A stretch of 64,000 nucleotides of DNA, from positions 434,001 to 498,000 of the forward strand of contig NZ_KB894801.1 of NCBI RefSeq assembly GCF_000374645.1, read 5' to 3'. The notes under the pieces are model-generated. The model was not told the origin of the DNA and made no database searches. It saw only the letters and a program-made list of their open reading frames with translations. The number at the start of each line of letters is the position of its first letter. The stretch's first letter is position 1. Source of the DNA: Arhodomonas aquaeolei DSM 8974 (lineage in GTDB: Bacteria > Pseudomonadota > Gammaproteobacteria > Nitrococcales > Nitrococcaceae). Positions 26,098-33,879 of this stretch are shown here, in pieces. A program made the translations under genes and the position numbers.

Positions 26098-26904
26098 TCA
26101 GGAGCCGCCGCCGGAACGCCCCGCTCCGACAGCGCGCAAGGCTTCATCGCCGGAAGACCCTGACGGTACGCGGCGCTGACGCCGGGCCACTGCCCGGATC
26201 GCGCCGATATCGAGAAGCTCGCATTCCCGTCCGGTACCATCGAGCCAGCCCTGCTCGCGGAAGCGGCGGAACAGCCGGCTGACCGTCTCCGGAGCGAGTC
26301 CGAGATAGCTGCCGAGCTCAGCCTGGGACATGGCCAGACGCAGGGCGGTCGGTGACAGACCCCGGCCCGCGAAGCGCTCGGACAGGCTCACCAGACCCAC
26401 GGCGAAACGCTCCTCCGCGGTACGCTTGAGCAGGGCCAGCCGCATCTCGTGCTCGGCGGCGATCTGGCGGCTCATCGCCTGAAGGAGGCGGTGCTGCAGG
26501 GCGGGCACCTCGCTGAGGAGCGGCTGCAGACGGGCGAAGGGGATGACACCGACACTCGCGGTCTCGAGCACGCAGGCATCCGTCAGGTAGGTGCTGCCGC
26601 CGATCGCATCAAGACCGACGATGTCACCGGGGAAACTGAAGCCGATGACGCGCTCCTCCCCGTCCTCGGTGACGGCGCAGGTTTTGACCGTACCCGCGCG
26701 GACCGTGTACAGCGCTGCGAACGGCGAGCCGGCGTGGTAGAGGTACTGCCCCCGGACCATCGGGCGTCCCACTTCCACGATCCGGCGGAGCGTCCTCGCC
26801 TCGGTACACTCATCCCTGCAGTGGAATACGCACGGTGAGCTGCCGCACAGGGGGCAGTCCGGGCGGAATTCGACAACGGCGTCTCTGCCCTGGCGTGTGT
26901 CCAT
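26098..26904 (-). CDS. FNR/ANR-type oxygen-responsive regulator
   Basis: The 268-residue protein is an FNR-type member of the Crp/Fnr family. The N-terminal cysteine cluster is CPLCGSSPCVFHCRDEC, and a central cysteine lies in TDACVLET at the position of E. coli FNR C122, together sufficient for a [4Fe-4S] oxygen sensor. The recognition helix LAPETVSRLFRRF has the FNR E-x2-SR pattern that reads TTGAT-N4-ATCAA. AGGGAGGG before the ATG at 26904 decides the start. It probably governs the shift to low oxygen; no obvious FNR box was seen in the intergenic regions I scanned. Confidence 0.87.
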   Translation of the reverse strand: MDTRQGRDAVVEFRPDCPLCGSSPCVFHCRDECTEARTLRRIVEVGRPMVRGQYLYHAGSPFAALYTVRAGTVKTCAVTEDGEERVIGFSFPGDIVGLDAIGGSTYLTDACVLETASVGVIPFARLQPLLSEVPALQHRLLQAMSRQIAAEHEMRLALLKRTAEERFAVGLVSLSERFAGRGLSPTALRLAMSQAELGSYLGLAPETVSRLFRRFREQGWLDGTGRECELLDIGAIRAVARRQRRVPSGSSGDEALRAVGAGRSGGGS

Positions 26905-27008
26905 ACCGCGTCCCTCCCTAAACGCCACCCCCTCGATGGCGATGCCCTGTCGGCACCCGTGCTCGATCAGGCCCCATCCCTGGTCAAGAAGACACCATCG
27001 ACGCGGGG

Positions 27009-27042
27009 ACGCTGTCCACCGGCGCGCGCCGGTGGACAGCGT
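27009..27042. terminator. 34-bp perfect palindrome, likely bidirectional hairpin
   Basis: The sequence from 27009 to 27042 is identical to its reverse complement. It is centred on GGCGCGCGCC with flanks CGCTGTCCACC and GGTGGACAGCG. It lies between the small gene ending at 27176 and the FNR-type gene starting at 26904, so it may terminate the upstream transcript. No T run follows. A half-match (ATCCACCGGCGCGC) occurs at about 28684. Confidence 0.45.
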
Positions 27043-27175
27043 TTCACGGGGTTTCCCGGAAAATATAGACGCATCACGCCACAGGCAAAACGGAATAACT
27101 TCTCAGAAATTCAGATCATTGCCGGAATCGACGCGTTAGTGGACCGGTGGCCGGCATACGCCGACGAGCGTTGTA

Positions 27176-27481
27176 TCAGCGCGCCGTCGGCGGCCACCGC
27201 ATGCGCACGGCGTCCGTTCCATAGCCGCGCTTCAGGGCATACGCCCGGGCACGCTGCGGGGTACAGAAACGCAACGGTGCGCCGTCCTCATGATCAAGCA
27301 GGGTCCACTCGCATTCACCCTCCTGCTCCACCCAGGCCCAGAGCACGTAGCAACCACTGCCGTCCCAGGCGGGATGGATCTCGCAGCCGAAGCGCCGACG
27401 GCGTCGTGCCGCCAGAGCGGTACGGGCCGTGGGCGCCCGCCGCGGCCACGCAAACACCGCTGTCCGATCGATATCGGGCAT
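27176..27481 (-). CDS. small basic protein, unknown
   Basis: The 101-residue protein has no recognised domain. It combines an Arg-rich N-terminal third, a tryptophan/glutamate block (CYVLWAWVEQEGECEWTLLDHEDG) and a basic tail. GGGGAGGAG before the ATG at 27481 indicates that it is translated. It lies 41 bases downstream of the phasin-like gene in a same-strand series with hsp20, which suggests a stress-related context. Confidence 0.45.
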   Translation of the reverse strand: MPDIDRTAVFAWPRRAPTARTALAARRRRRFGCEIHPAWDGSGCYVLWAWVEQEGECEWTLLDHEDGAPLRFCTPQRARAYALKRGYGTDAVRMRWPPTAR

Positions 27482-27522
27482 GACTCTCTCCTCCCCGGCG
27501 ATTCGGGGCTTCCGGGTCCCGA

Positions 27523-28047
27523 CTAGCTCTGGGCCGCCGACTGTCCGCCGGTTTCCGACCCCGGTTGTCCACGGGACGCCGTGCGCCCGCCGCGGGTGGC
27601 CCGTGTCGACGATTTCGACGTCGTGGCCCCCCTTTCATCCGCCTCGCTCCGGGCGGCCCTGCCTGCCTCTCCCCACATAGCCGGCATCGCACCGGTCAAC
27701 GCGTTCACGGACGCACCCTCGAGGGCGCGGAACCACGCCGTCCAGAGGCGTTCCCGGGTGTCGATACCCTGCTCAATGAGGCCAAGCGCGGATTCCCAGA
27801 GGGCGCCGCTTGCCGGCTGCTCACGGGCCTGGGCTCGCCAGGCGTGAACCATCGCACGCTCGAGCCCGATGGTCCGCTCCACCGCGTTGCGGGCCACGGC
27901 GACGCCCTCACGGTAGGCGCGCTCCGGACCGTCCGCCCCGTAACCGAGGCAGGCGGCGCTGCGCATCGCGCCCTCCGAGATATCGCGCCCGACATCCAGC
28001 ATCTCGTGGTTGAACGTGTTCAGAGATCGTAACGATGATGTCGTCAT
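27523..28047 (-). CDS. phasin-like protein, putative
   Basis: The 174-residue protein has long predicted helices (about 1-125) and a Ser/Thr/Arg/Gly-rich tail (TTSKSSTRATRGGRTASRG). This architecture resembles PHA-granule phasins of the PhaF type, whose basic tail binds DNA, but no definitive phasin signature is visible and no pha genes are adjacent. GGAGGAAAGG before the ATG at 28047 sets the start. It lies between hsp20 and a small unknown gene on the same strand. Confidence 0.4.
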   Translation of the reverse strand: MTTSSLRSLNTFNHEMLDVGRDISEGAMRSAACLGYGADGPERAYREGVAVARNAVERTIGLERAMVHAWRAQAREQPASGALWESALGLIEQGIDTRERLWTAWFRALEGASVNALTGAMPAMWGEAGRAARSEADERGATTSKSSTRATRGGRTASRGQPGSETGGQSAAQS

Positions 28048-28104
28048 CGTCCTTTCCTCCATGCGGTCCTCGCCCTAGGGGCGACACGGCGATCAAGCCC
28101 GCCC

Positions 28105-28617
28105 TCAGCGCACCTCGATACGCCGGCGGCGGGCTTCCTTCACCTTGGGCAGCGTGATCTCGAGGATGCCGTCCGCGAAGCGGGCATCCGCCTTGTCCGC
28201 GTCGACCTTGGCCGGCAGGGACACCGTTCGACTGAACGCCCCGCGGGCGATCTCGCTGCGAAAAAAGGCCCCTTCTTCCGTACGCTTCTCGCTCGCCGTT
28301 GCCCCCCGGATGGTGACCGTGGCGTCCGTCACCGAGACGTCGAGGTCCCTGCGCTGCACCCCCGGCAGCTCGGCGCGCAGCAGCACGTCGCTGTCGCGCT
28401 CGAGCAGGTCCACCCGCGGGATCCGGCCCTCGCCGCCCCCTGCGATGCGCTCCCACAGCGGATGTTCCCAGCGGAACGGGCGCATCCACCCGCGTTCGAA
28501 CACCGTATCCAAGAACCGGTCGACATCGTCGAAGACACCCATCGTGCGACCCGTCGGCGCCGGCGTCTGCTCCGCCGGCACCGCCTTCGGCACGTCCGCC
28601 TTCATCTCCTTGGCCAT
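28105..28617 (-). CDS. Hsp20/alpha-crystallin small heat-shock protein
   Basis: The 170-residue chaperone has a variable N-terminus, an alpha-crystallin domain (about 68-160: PRVDLLERDSDVLLRAELPG, then ADARFADGILEITLPK) and a C-terminal IEV that fits the I-x-I/V oligomerisation motif. It holds unfolding proteins without ATP. Its ribosome binding site lies inside a small hairpin (see 28623-28636), so translation may be temperature sensitive. Confidence 0.92.
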   Translation of the reverse strand: MAKEMKADVPKAVPAEQTPAPTGRTMGVFDDVDRFLDTVFERGWMRPFRWEHPLWERIAGGGEGRIPRVDLLERDSDVLLRAELPGVQRRDLDVSVTDATVTIRGATASEKRTEEGAFFRSEIARGAFSRTVSLPAKVDADKADARFADGILEITLPKVKEARRRRIEVR

Positions 28618-29009
28618 CTCGCATTCCTCCCGGAATCACCCAACATCACGACCCCGGAGTTCCGACTCCGGCGCGCCCCGGTTATCCACCGGCGCGCACT
28701 GGGAATCACGTTATGCCCGGCCCTGGTGCGCCGGGGATGACGGCGGTCAATTACGGTGCCTGCGGCCGCGAAGCGCCGATGAGCGGAGACCGCGCCGCCG
28801 CCGGCCCCCATACGGCCGCAGCGCCCGCCGCAACCGGCCCGGTGGTATCGAACCGCCGGCGGCCTGTCTCCGAACAGCGACAGCCGCCAAGCTGATCCAG
28901 CTCAAGAGGCGGCGGTCCCGGCCCGGTAGAATCCGAAATGGACTAAACAAGGACCCCGACGTGCCGATAAGACCGGGGCAAAGGGACGAGGGGGCAGAAA
29001 GGACGGGGC
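28618..29009. other. 390-bp divergent intergenic region between hsp20 and the chemoreceptor gene
   Basis: Besides the ribosome-binding-site hairpin, it holds a perfect stem CCGGAGT-TCCG-ACTCCGG at 28654-28671, within the probable hsp20 leader. I see no gene here. The frames on both strands that cross it are shadows. Confidence 0.5.
28623..28636 (-). promoter_or_regulatory. hairpin masking the hsp20 ribosome binding site (candidate RNA thermometer)
   Basis: On the coding strand ATTCC-GGGA-GGAAT forms a five-pair stem whose loop and 3' arm contain the GGGAGGAA ribosome binding site, five bases before the ATG. Masking of the site by a weak stem is the hallmark of ROSE and fourU thermometers on hsp20 genes. 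This stem is short, so the claim is tentative. Confidence 0.35.
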
Positions 29010-30617
29010 ATGCGACGTATATCCATCAAGCTGAAGATCCTGCCGGCGATTGCCGGCGTATTCCTGCTCGCGATGGCGCTGGTGACGGTCTACTCGGCAC
29101 ACCGCCAGCGCGCCCGGGTGCTCGACAACGCCGTGGCACAGGCCGACACCCTGATCTCCAGCCACCTGGACAGCCTCAATGCACTGATGCTGACCGGGCA
29201 GATGAAACGCCGCCGTATCCTCTTCCGTAAGCTCGAGTCCCACCAGAACGTAATCTCCGCGCGCACCCTGCGCGGCAAGCCTGTCCAGGCGCTCTACGGC
29301 CCCGGCATGGACGAGGAGCAGCCCCGGGACGCCATCGACCGTCGTGTCCTCTCCGGCGAGCGCGTCGTCTCGGTGGCACAGGGCGAGGACGGCCGCGCCC
29401 TCACCGTGGCCGTCCCCCACCTCAACCTCACCGACTATCACGGCACCAACTGCACCGGCTGCCATGCGAACGCCGACGAGGGCGCCGTGCTCGGCGCCAC
29501 GCGCGTCCGTTTCTCCATGGCCGGCATGGACACAGCGGTCTGGCGGGACATCACCACCACGGTGGGCATCAACCTCGCCATTTTCCTCGCCGGACTGGCG
29601 GTGCTAAGCGCCGTTATCGGCCGGGTGGTGATCCGGCCGCTGCGGGCCCTGCGCGACACCACCGAGGCCGTCGCCTCCGAGGAAGACCTGCGTCCACGCA
29701 TCGACGTGCGCGGCAACGACGAGTTCCGCAGCGTGGCCGATGCGGTCAACCGGCTGCTGGAGCACTTCCAGTCCACCGTGCGCAGCCTGGCCGGAGAAAC
29801 GGAGCGCCTGCGCGACGCCGCCTCCACGCTCACCGAACAGACCCAGCGCACCCGCGAGGGCGCGAACACGGAGGCCGAGCGGATCGAGAGCCTGAATCAG
29901 GCGATGACCGAGGTACGCGAGGCCGCACGGGAAGTCGCCGACAACGCCGACGAGGCCAGCCGCGCCGCCGACGACGCCCGGGACCAGGCCAACAACGGCC
30001 ACGCCCGCGTCGATGAGGTCTCCCGGGCGATCAGCCGGCTCGCGGACGGCGTCGCCGAGGCCGGCCGGATGGTGGAGTCGCTGGCGCAGGGCACGGAGAG
30101 CGCCAAGGAGGTCCTCGGGGTGATCGACAACATCGCCGAGCGCACCAACCTGCTCGCCCTCAACGCCGCCATCGAGGCGGCCCGCGCCGGCGAGCAGGGT
30201 CGCGGCTTCGCCGTGGTCGCCGAGGAAGTGCGCTCCCTCGCCGCCCGCACGCAGGAGGCCACCGGCGACGTGGCCGAGACCATCGAGAAGCTCGTCGCCT
30301 CATCCCGCGAGGCTGCACAGGCGATGGCACGCAGCCGTGACGACGCGGGGACCACGGTCAGTGCAGTCGACACGGCCGGCGAGGCCCTTCGCGCCATCAA
30401 CGAGGCCGTGGACGCGATTACCGGGATAAACCACCGTATCGCCGACGCCGCGGGCCGCCAGAACGAGACGGTCACCGTCGCCGACGGCCACACCCGGGAC
30501 ATCGCCGAGGTCAGCGAGGAGACGGTGACCGGGGCGCAGCATACGGAACAGGCCGGTGGACAGGTGGCGCAGAGCGCCGAGGCACTGGAGCGGGTGGTCA
30601 CACGCTTCCGCACCTGA
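29010..30617 (+). CDS. methyl-accepting chemotaxis protein with periplasmic c-type haem motif
   Basis: The 535-residue receptor has membrane helices at about 8-28 and 178-200. Its periplasmic domain contains NCTGCHAN, a CxxCH haem c attachment site (C148, C151, H152). A HAMP domain follows (about 201-255), then a signalling domain with the hairpin tip [33 protein letters not shown]. The haem could sense redox state, oxygen, NO or CO, as reported for other haem-c chemoreceptors. No C-terminal CheR-binding pentapeptide is visible. No other che genes are in the window. Confidence 0.9.
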   Translation: MRRISIKLKILPAIAGVFLLAMALVTVYSAHRQRARVLDNAVAQADTLISSHLDSLNALMLTGQMKRRRILFRKLESHQNVISARTLRGKPVQALYGPGMDEEQPRDAIDRRVLSGERVVSVAQGEDGRALTVAVPHLNLTDYHGTNCTGCHANADEGAVLGATRVRFSMAGMDTAVWRDITTTVGINLAIFLAGLAVLSAVIGRVVIRPLRALRDTTEAVASEEDLRPRIDVRGNDEFRSVADAVNRLLEHFQSTVRSLAGETERLRDAASTLTEQTQRTREGANTEAERIESLNQAMTEVREAAREVADNADEASRAADDARDQANNGHARVDEVSRAISRLADGVAEAGRMVESLAQGTESAKEVLGVIDNIAERTNLLALNAAIEAARAGEQGRGFAVVAEEVRSLAARTQEATGDVAETIEKLVASSREAAQAMARSRDDAGTTVSAVDTAGEALRAINEAVDAITGINHRIADAAGRQNETVTVADGHTRDIAEVSEETVTGAQHTEQAGGQVAQSAEALERVVTRFRT

Positions 30618-30640
30618 AGGCGGCGGACGGCACGGCGGCG

Positions 30641-30940
30641 CTACATCTCCCAGCGGCTCGGCGGGACGTGGCGCAGATGAATACGGTGCGCGAGCCGGAG
30701 CGTCGGGCGCAGCATGAACTGCGCACTGCCGATAATGAACAGCCACACACCGACCGGCTCCCAGTCCGGGTAAAGGAAAAGGATACTGCCCACCAGGAAC
30801 CAGCCGGCGACGAGGAAGTCGTTGAAGATGCTGGCCGCCTCGTAGCGCCGGCGGATCACCAGCTGCTCGGGGCCGAGGGTGAGGGTCATGGCGCTCGGAT
30901 CGTCACCGTCGCCATAGCCGATGTGTCGTGCACGGGCCAT
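30641..30940 (-). CDS. YrhK-like domain membrane protein
   Basis: The 99-residue protein contains RRRYEAASIFNDFLVAGWFL, VGSILFLYPDWEPVGVWLFI and IGSAQFMLRPTLRL, the pattern of the YrhK domain. It has two predicted membrane helices. Function is unknown. It is convergent with the chemoreceptor gene. The start at 30940 is followed by a short polar leader. Confidence 0.75.
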   Translation of the reverse strand: MARARHIGYGDGDDPSAMTLTLGPEQLVIRRRYEAASIFNDFLVAGWFLVGSILFLYPDWEPVGVWLFIIGSAQFMLRPTLRLAHRIHLRHVPPSRWEM

Positions 30941-31055
30941 GGGGCGCTCCTCTCTGCCGGGTGGGTACCGTGGCAGTCTCCCCTATCACCCGGCAACGCG
31001 CAAAGCCCCGCCCCTCGGCGGTGTTGTCCCGGCATACAACGCACGGCGCGGGCGC

Positions 31056-31259
31056 TCAGTCACCGATATCCCGGGCCGCCTCGTCGATGGCCGCACGGAC
31101 CCGCTCGCCGTCGCCCACACGGTGGGCAAGCGCCAGGGAGAGCTTGGCCAGGAACAGCGACGTCTGCCGCTCCGGCAACCTATCCAACGTCTCCGCGATT
31201 CGCTCGTAGGCCGCCTCCAGCTCCGGGAACGGCAGGTGCTCTTCAGTATGCGACGCCAT
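31056..31259 (-). CDS. DUF2783 family small protein
   Basis: The 67-residue protein matches DUF2783, a helical family encoded right after MhpA-like flavin monooxygenases (FPELEAAYERIAETLDRLP and SLFLAKLSLALAHRVGD). The ATG at 31259 overlaps the TGA of the monooxygenase gene by one base, so the two are translationally coupled. A role as a small partner of the monooxygenase is an inference. Confidence 0.75.
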   Translation of the reverse strand: MASHTEEHLPFPELEAAYERIAETLDRLPERQTSLFLAKLSLALAHRVGDGERVRAAIDEAARDIGD

Positions 31260-32950
31260 CAGGACATTCCTCCGGTAGCGGTGGCCAGGGCTCGGTACAG
31301 GGCGGCCGTGTCGAGGTCGCGCCAACGCGCGGCGACGTGCCGGTCCGGGCGCACGAGATAGCAGCTCCCGGCCCGCGCGCCGTAGGCAGCGGCGATACCG
31401 CGGTCGGGATCCGGAACCGGCGTCCACGGTGCGTGTTCGTCGACCCGCGCGCCCACGACGAGGCAGTGCAGCGGCATCGCCCCGCCGGCGAGTGCCTCCA
31501 GTGACTCCCGGTGTGCCGGCTCGACGTCCCCCGCGTCGCTGAAGTACAGCAGGTTGAAGCCCGGGCCGAGGTGATCCAGGAGGTAGTCGTCCTCACCGAG
31601 CCGGCGGTTCACCAGCGGTGCCCCCGGCGCAGGCCCCGCCGCGAACCCCGGCACCGTGTCCGGCGTGGTCAATGGGCTGTCGGCGTAGGTGTAGGGTGTG
31701 ACCTGGCGGGGGTTGGCGAAACCGCCGGCATAGTCACAGCTCAGCGAGAGCGACAGCGCTGCATCGCGCATGAGCCGATAGCCCCGCGTCGGCGGGGTCA
31801 TGAAGCGGGTGCTGCGCCCGGCGTTGGCGAAGACGTCCAGCGTCGCGCCGCGGCGCTCCGGGGTATAGCTCGCCAGCAGACCATCTCCACCCCAGCCCCG
31901 GATCCGCCAGGCGAGCTTCCAGCCCGCGTCCATGGCGTCGGCAAAGCCGTTGTTGAGACCGCGCACGCCGAATATCGGCACCAGGTGGGCGGCATCACCG
32001 ATGAACATCACCCGGCCGTGGCGGTAATCATCCAGGGCCAGGGTGTAGGCCTTGTAAAGGCTCCACCACTCCAGCTCCCAGTCGTCGGCCTCGCCAAGCA
32101 TCTCCACGACGGCACCCACGTTTCGCCGGATGCTCGCCTCCTTCAGCGCCTCGTCGGGGTCGTCATCGGGACCGAGCTGGTAGTCGATACGCCAGATGTC
32201 GTCCGGCTGACGGTGGACCAGCAGGGTCGAGTCCGGTAGCGCCGGCGGGTTGAAGAACGCCCGGCGTTCCGTGGGGAAGTCCGAGCGCATGCGTATGTCG
32301 GCGATGACATAGCGCCCCTCGTAGGCCTCGCCCTGGAGGCCGAGCCCTAACGCCCGCCGTACCCCGCTGCGCGCCCCGTCGGCAGCCAGGACGTAGTCGG
32401 CGTCCAGGCGATACCATCCCTCCGGCGTGTCCACGGACAGGCTCACGCCGTCGTCGCCGGCATCCACGTCACGCACCCGGCTGCGCCAGCGCAGCGCTAC
32501 CAGCCCGGTCTCCTGTGCACGCTCGATGAGGAAGCGCTCGATGTACTGCTGCTGGATGTTGTACATCGGCATGAACCGCTCCTGCTCGGAGTGCGCCATT
32601 TCCAGACGGAACACCTCCCGCTCGCCGAAGTAGGTGCGCCCGTAACGCCAGCCCAGCGCCTTGTCGGTGAAGCGCCCGGCGACACCGAGCTGCTGGAGGA
32701 TCTCCAGGCTGTGACGGGAGATGCAGATGGCTCGGGAGCCATCGTTGACGGTGTCCTTGTCGTCGAGCACCACGCTCGCCACCCCGTGGCGTGCCAGCTC
32801 CAGGGCGGCGGTCACACCCACCGGCCCGGCGCCGACGATGGCCACCGTGTGTCGCCGGTGGGTGCCGTCCAACTCCGGTGGACGCTCGAAGGCATAGTAT
32901 GGATAGTCGAAATACAGCGAGTCGTACTCGCCGCGTCCGGCAGGCCGCAT
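31259..32950 (-). CDS. FAD-dependent aromatic monooxygenase, MhpA-like
   Basis: The 563-residue protein is a group A flavin monooxygenase. It has the FAD-binding motif VAIVGAGPVGVTAALELARHG (about 36-56), the DG motif VLAADGARSGVRRALG and the GD motif GRVMFIGDAAHLVPIFGVRGLNNG. A thioredoxin-like C-terminal domain follows. Relatives hydroxylate 3-(3-hydroxyphenyl)propionate or similar phenols using NAD(P)H and O2. The extended N-terminus (SLYFDYPYYAFERPPEL) is typical of the DUF2783-linked branch. It is divergent from a LuxR-type regulator. Confidence 0.87.
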   Translation of the reverse strand: MRPAGRGEYDSLYFDYPYYAFERPPELDGTHRRHTVAIVGAGPVGVTAALELARHGVASVVLDDKDTVNDGSRAICISRHSLEILQQLGVAGRFTDKALGWRYGRTYFGEREVFRLEMAHSEQERFMPMYNIQQQYIERFLIERAQETGLVALRWRSRVRDVDAGDDGVSLSVDTPEGWYRLDADYVLAADGARSGVRRALGLGLQGEAYEGRYVIADIRMRSDFPTERRAFFNPPALPDSTLLVHRQPDDIWRIDYQLGPDDDPDEALKEASIRRNVGAVVEMLGEADDWELEWWSLYKAYTLALDDYRHGRVMFIGDAAHLVPIFGVRGLNNGFADAMDAGWKLAWRIRGWGGDGLLASYTPERRGATLDVFANAGRSTRFMTPPTRGYRLMRDAALSLSLSCDYAGGFANPRQVTPYTYADSPLTTPDTVPGFAAGPAPGAPLVNRRLGEDDYLLDHLGPGFNLLYFSDAGDVEPAHRESLEALAGGAMPLHCLVVGARVDEHAPWTPVPDPDRGIAAAYGARAGSCYLVRPDRHVAARWRDLDTAALYRALATATGGMS

Positions 32951-33003
32951 GGCTCTCCTCCCCTGGCTTGCGGTGACCGGGACGGTCGTTTACCAACCTT
33001 TCA

Positions 33004-33018
33004 GGACATATCGTGTCC
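33004..33018. promoter_or_regulatory. inverted repeat GGACA-N5-TGTCC between monooxygenase and LuxR genes
   Basis: A perfect 15-bp inverted repeat lies midway in the 123-bp divergent region. A second, oppositely arranged pair (TGTCC at 33046-33050, GGACA at 33062-33066) lies just before the LuxR gene. This is a plausible operator for the adjacent regulator, including autoregulation. Confidence 0.35.
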
Positions 33019-33073
33019 ATGCTAGAGGAGAGAGGGACTTCAGCCTGTCCCGTGAAATGCAGGACATCCCGTT

Positions 33074-33859
33074 ATGGCGACGCTAACCGATAGAGACGAC
33101 CGCATGGGCGCGACGGCGTTCCGGGCCGCCGGAGCATGCGTGGACGCCATCGGTCGCCCGGAGTTCGAGGACGCCCTGCTCGCGCTGCTGAGGCGCCAGA
33201 CCGGCATTGAGCAGTGCATGCTCTTCGCCTACGGACACGGCGACCGCATGGGCTGCCTGCTCGCCGCAAACCCGCGCAAGCCGGCGCTCGCCCAGAGGCT
33301 CGCCCGGCGCTACGTCGGCGGCGGGTTCCGCAGCGACCCGAACTACCCACGGCTGCGCCAGCTGCTGACGCGCCCCACTGACGATGCCGCGCCGGAGGCG
33401 ATGCGGACGACGGCGATGCCGGACGCCTATCGCGACGAGTTCTTTGCCCGACCCGCGCTGGTGGACAAGGTCTCGCTGCGGGTGCCCGGCGAGGGCGTGG
33501 CCTACTACCTCAACCTCTATCGCGGTCGCGGCGAAGGGGCCTTCACCGGCGACGAGGTCCACGAGATCTCGGCGCTCGCCCCCCTGCTGGCAAGCCTGAT
33601 GCGCCGCCACTACAGCGACGGCCCACCGACGGAGGGCGCCGGCACGGCGGAGAGCCGGCTGCTGGAGACGCTCTCAACGCGCGAGCGCGAGCTGTGTACG
33701 CTGTTGCTACGCGGCCACACGCTCAAGAGCGCGGCGGCAGCGGCCGGGATGAACCCGGGCACCGCCGAGACCTACCGGCGCCGGGCCTATCACAAGCTCG
33801 GCGTGCACTCGCGCGCCGAACTCGCCCGGCGCTGCCACCCGCATCCGCCCGCCGGCTGA
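33074..33859 (+). CDS. LuxR family transcriptional regulator
   Basis: The 261-residue protein ends in a LuxR-type helix-turn-helix (LSTRERELCTLLLRGHTLKSAAAAAGMNPGTAETYRRRAYHKLGV). The first 170 residues form an unassigned sensor domain, possibly GAF-like. It lacks the acyl-homoserine-lactone binding signature. Its divergent position suggests control of the MhpA-like monooxygenase and DUF2783 genes. Confidence 0.8.
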   Translation: MATLTDRDDRMGATAFRAAGACVDAIGRPEFEDALLALLRRQTGIEQCMLFAYGHGDRMGCLLAANPRKPALAQRLARRYVGGGFRSDPNYPRLRQLLTRPTDDAAPEAMRTTAMPDAYRDEFFARPALVDKVSLRVPGEGVAYYLNLYRGRGEGAFTGDEVHEISALAPLLASLMRRHYSDGPPTEGAGTAESRLLETLSTRERELCTLLLRGHTLKSAAAAAGMNPGTAETYRRRAYHKLGVHSRAELARRCHPHPPAG

Positions 33860-33879
33860 ACCGGCCTCCCACCGGGGGA

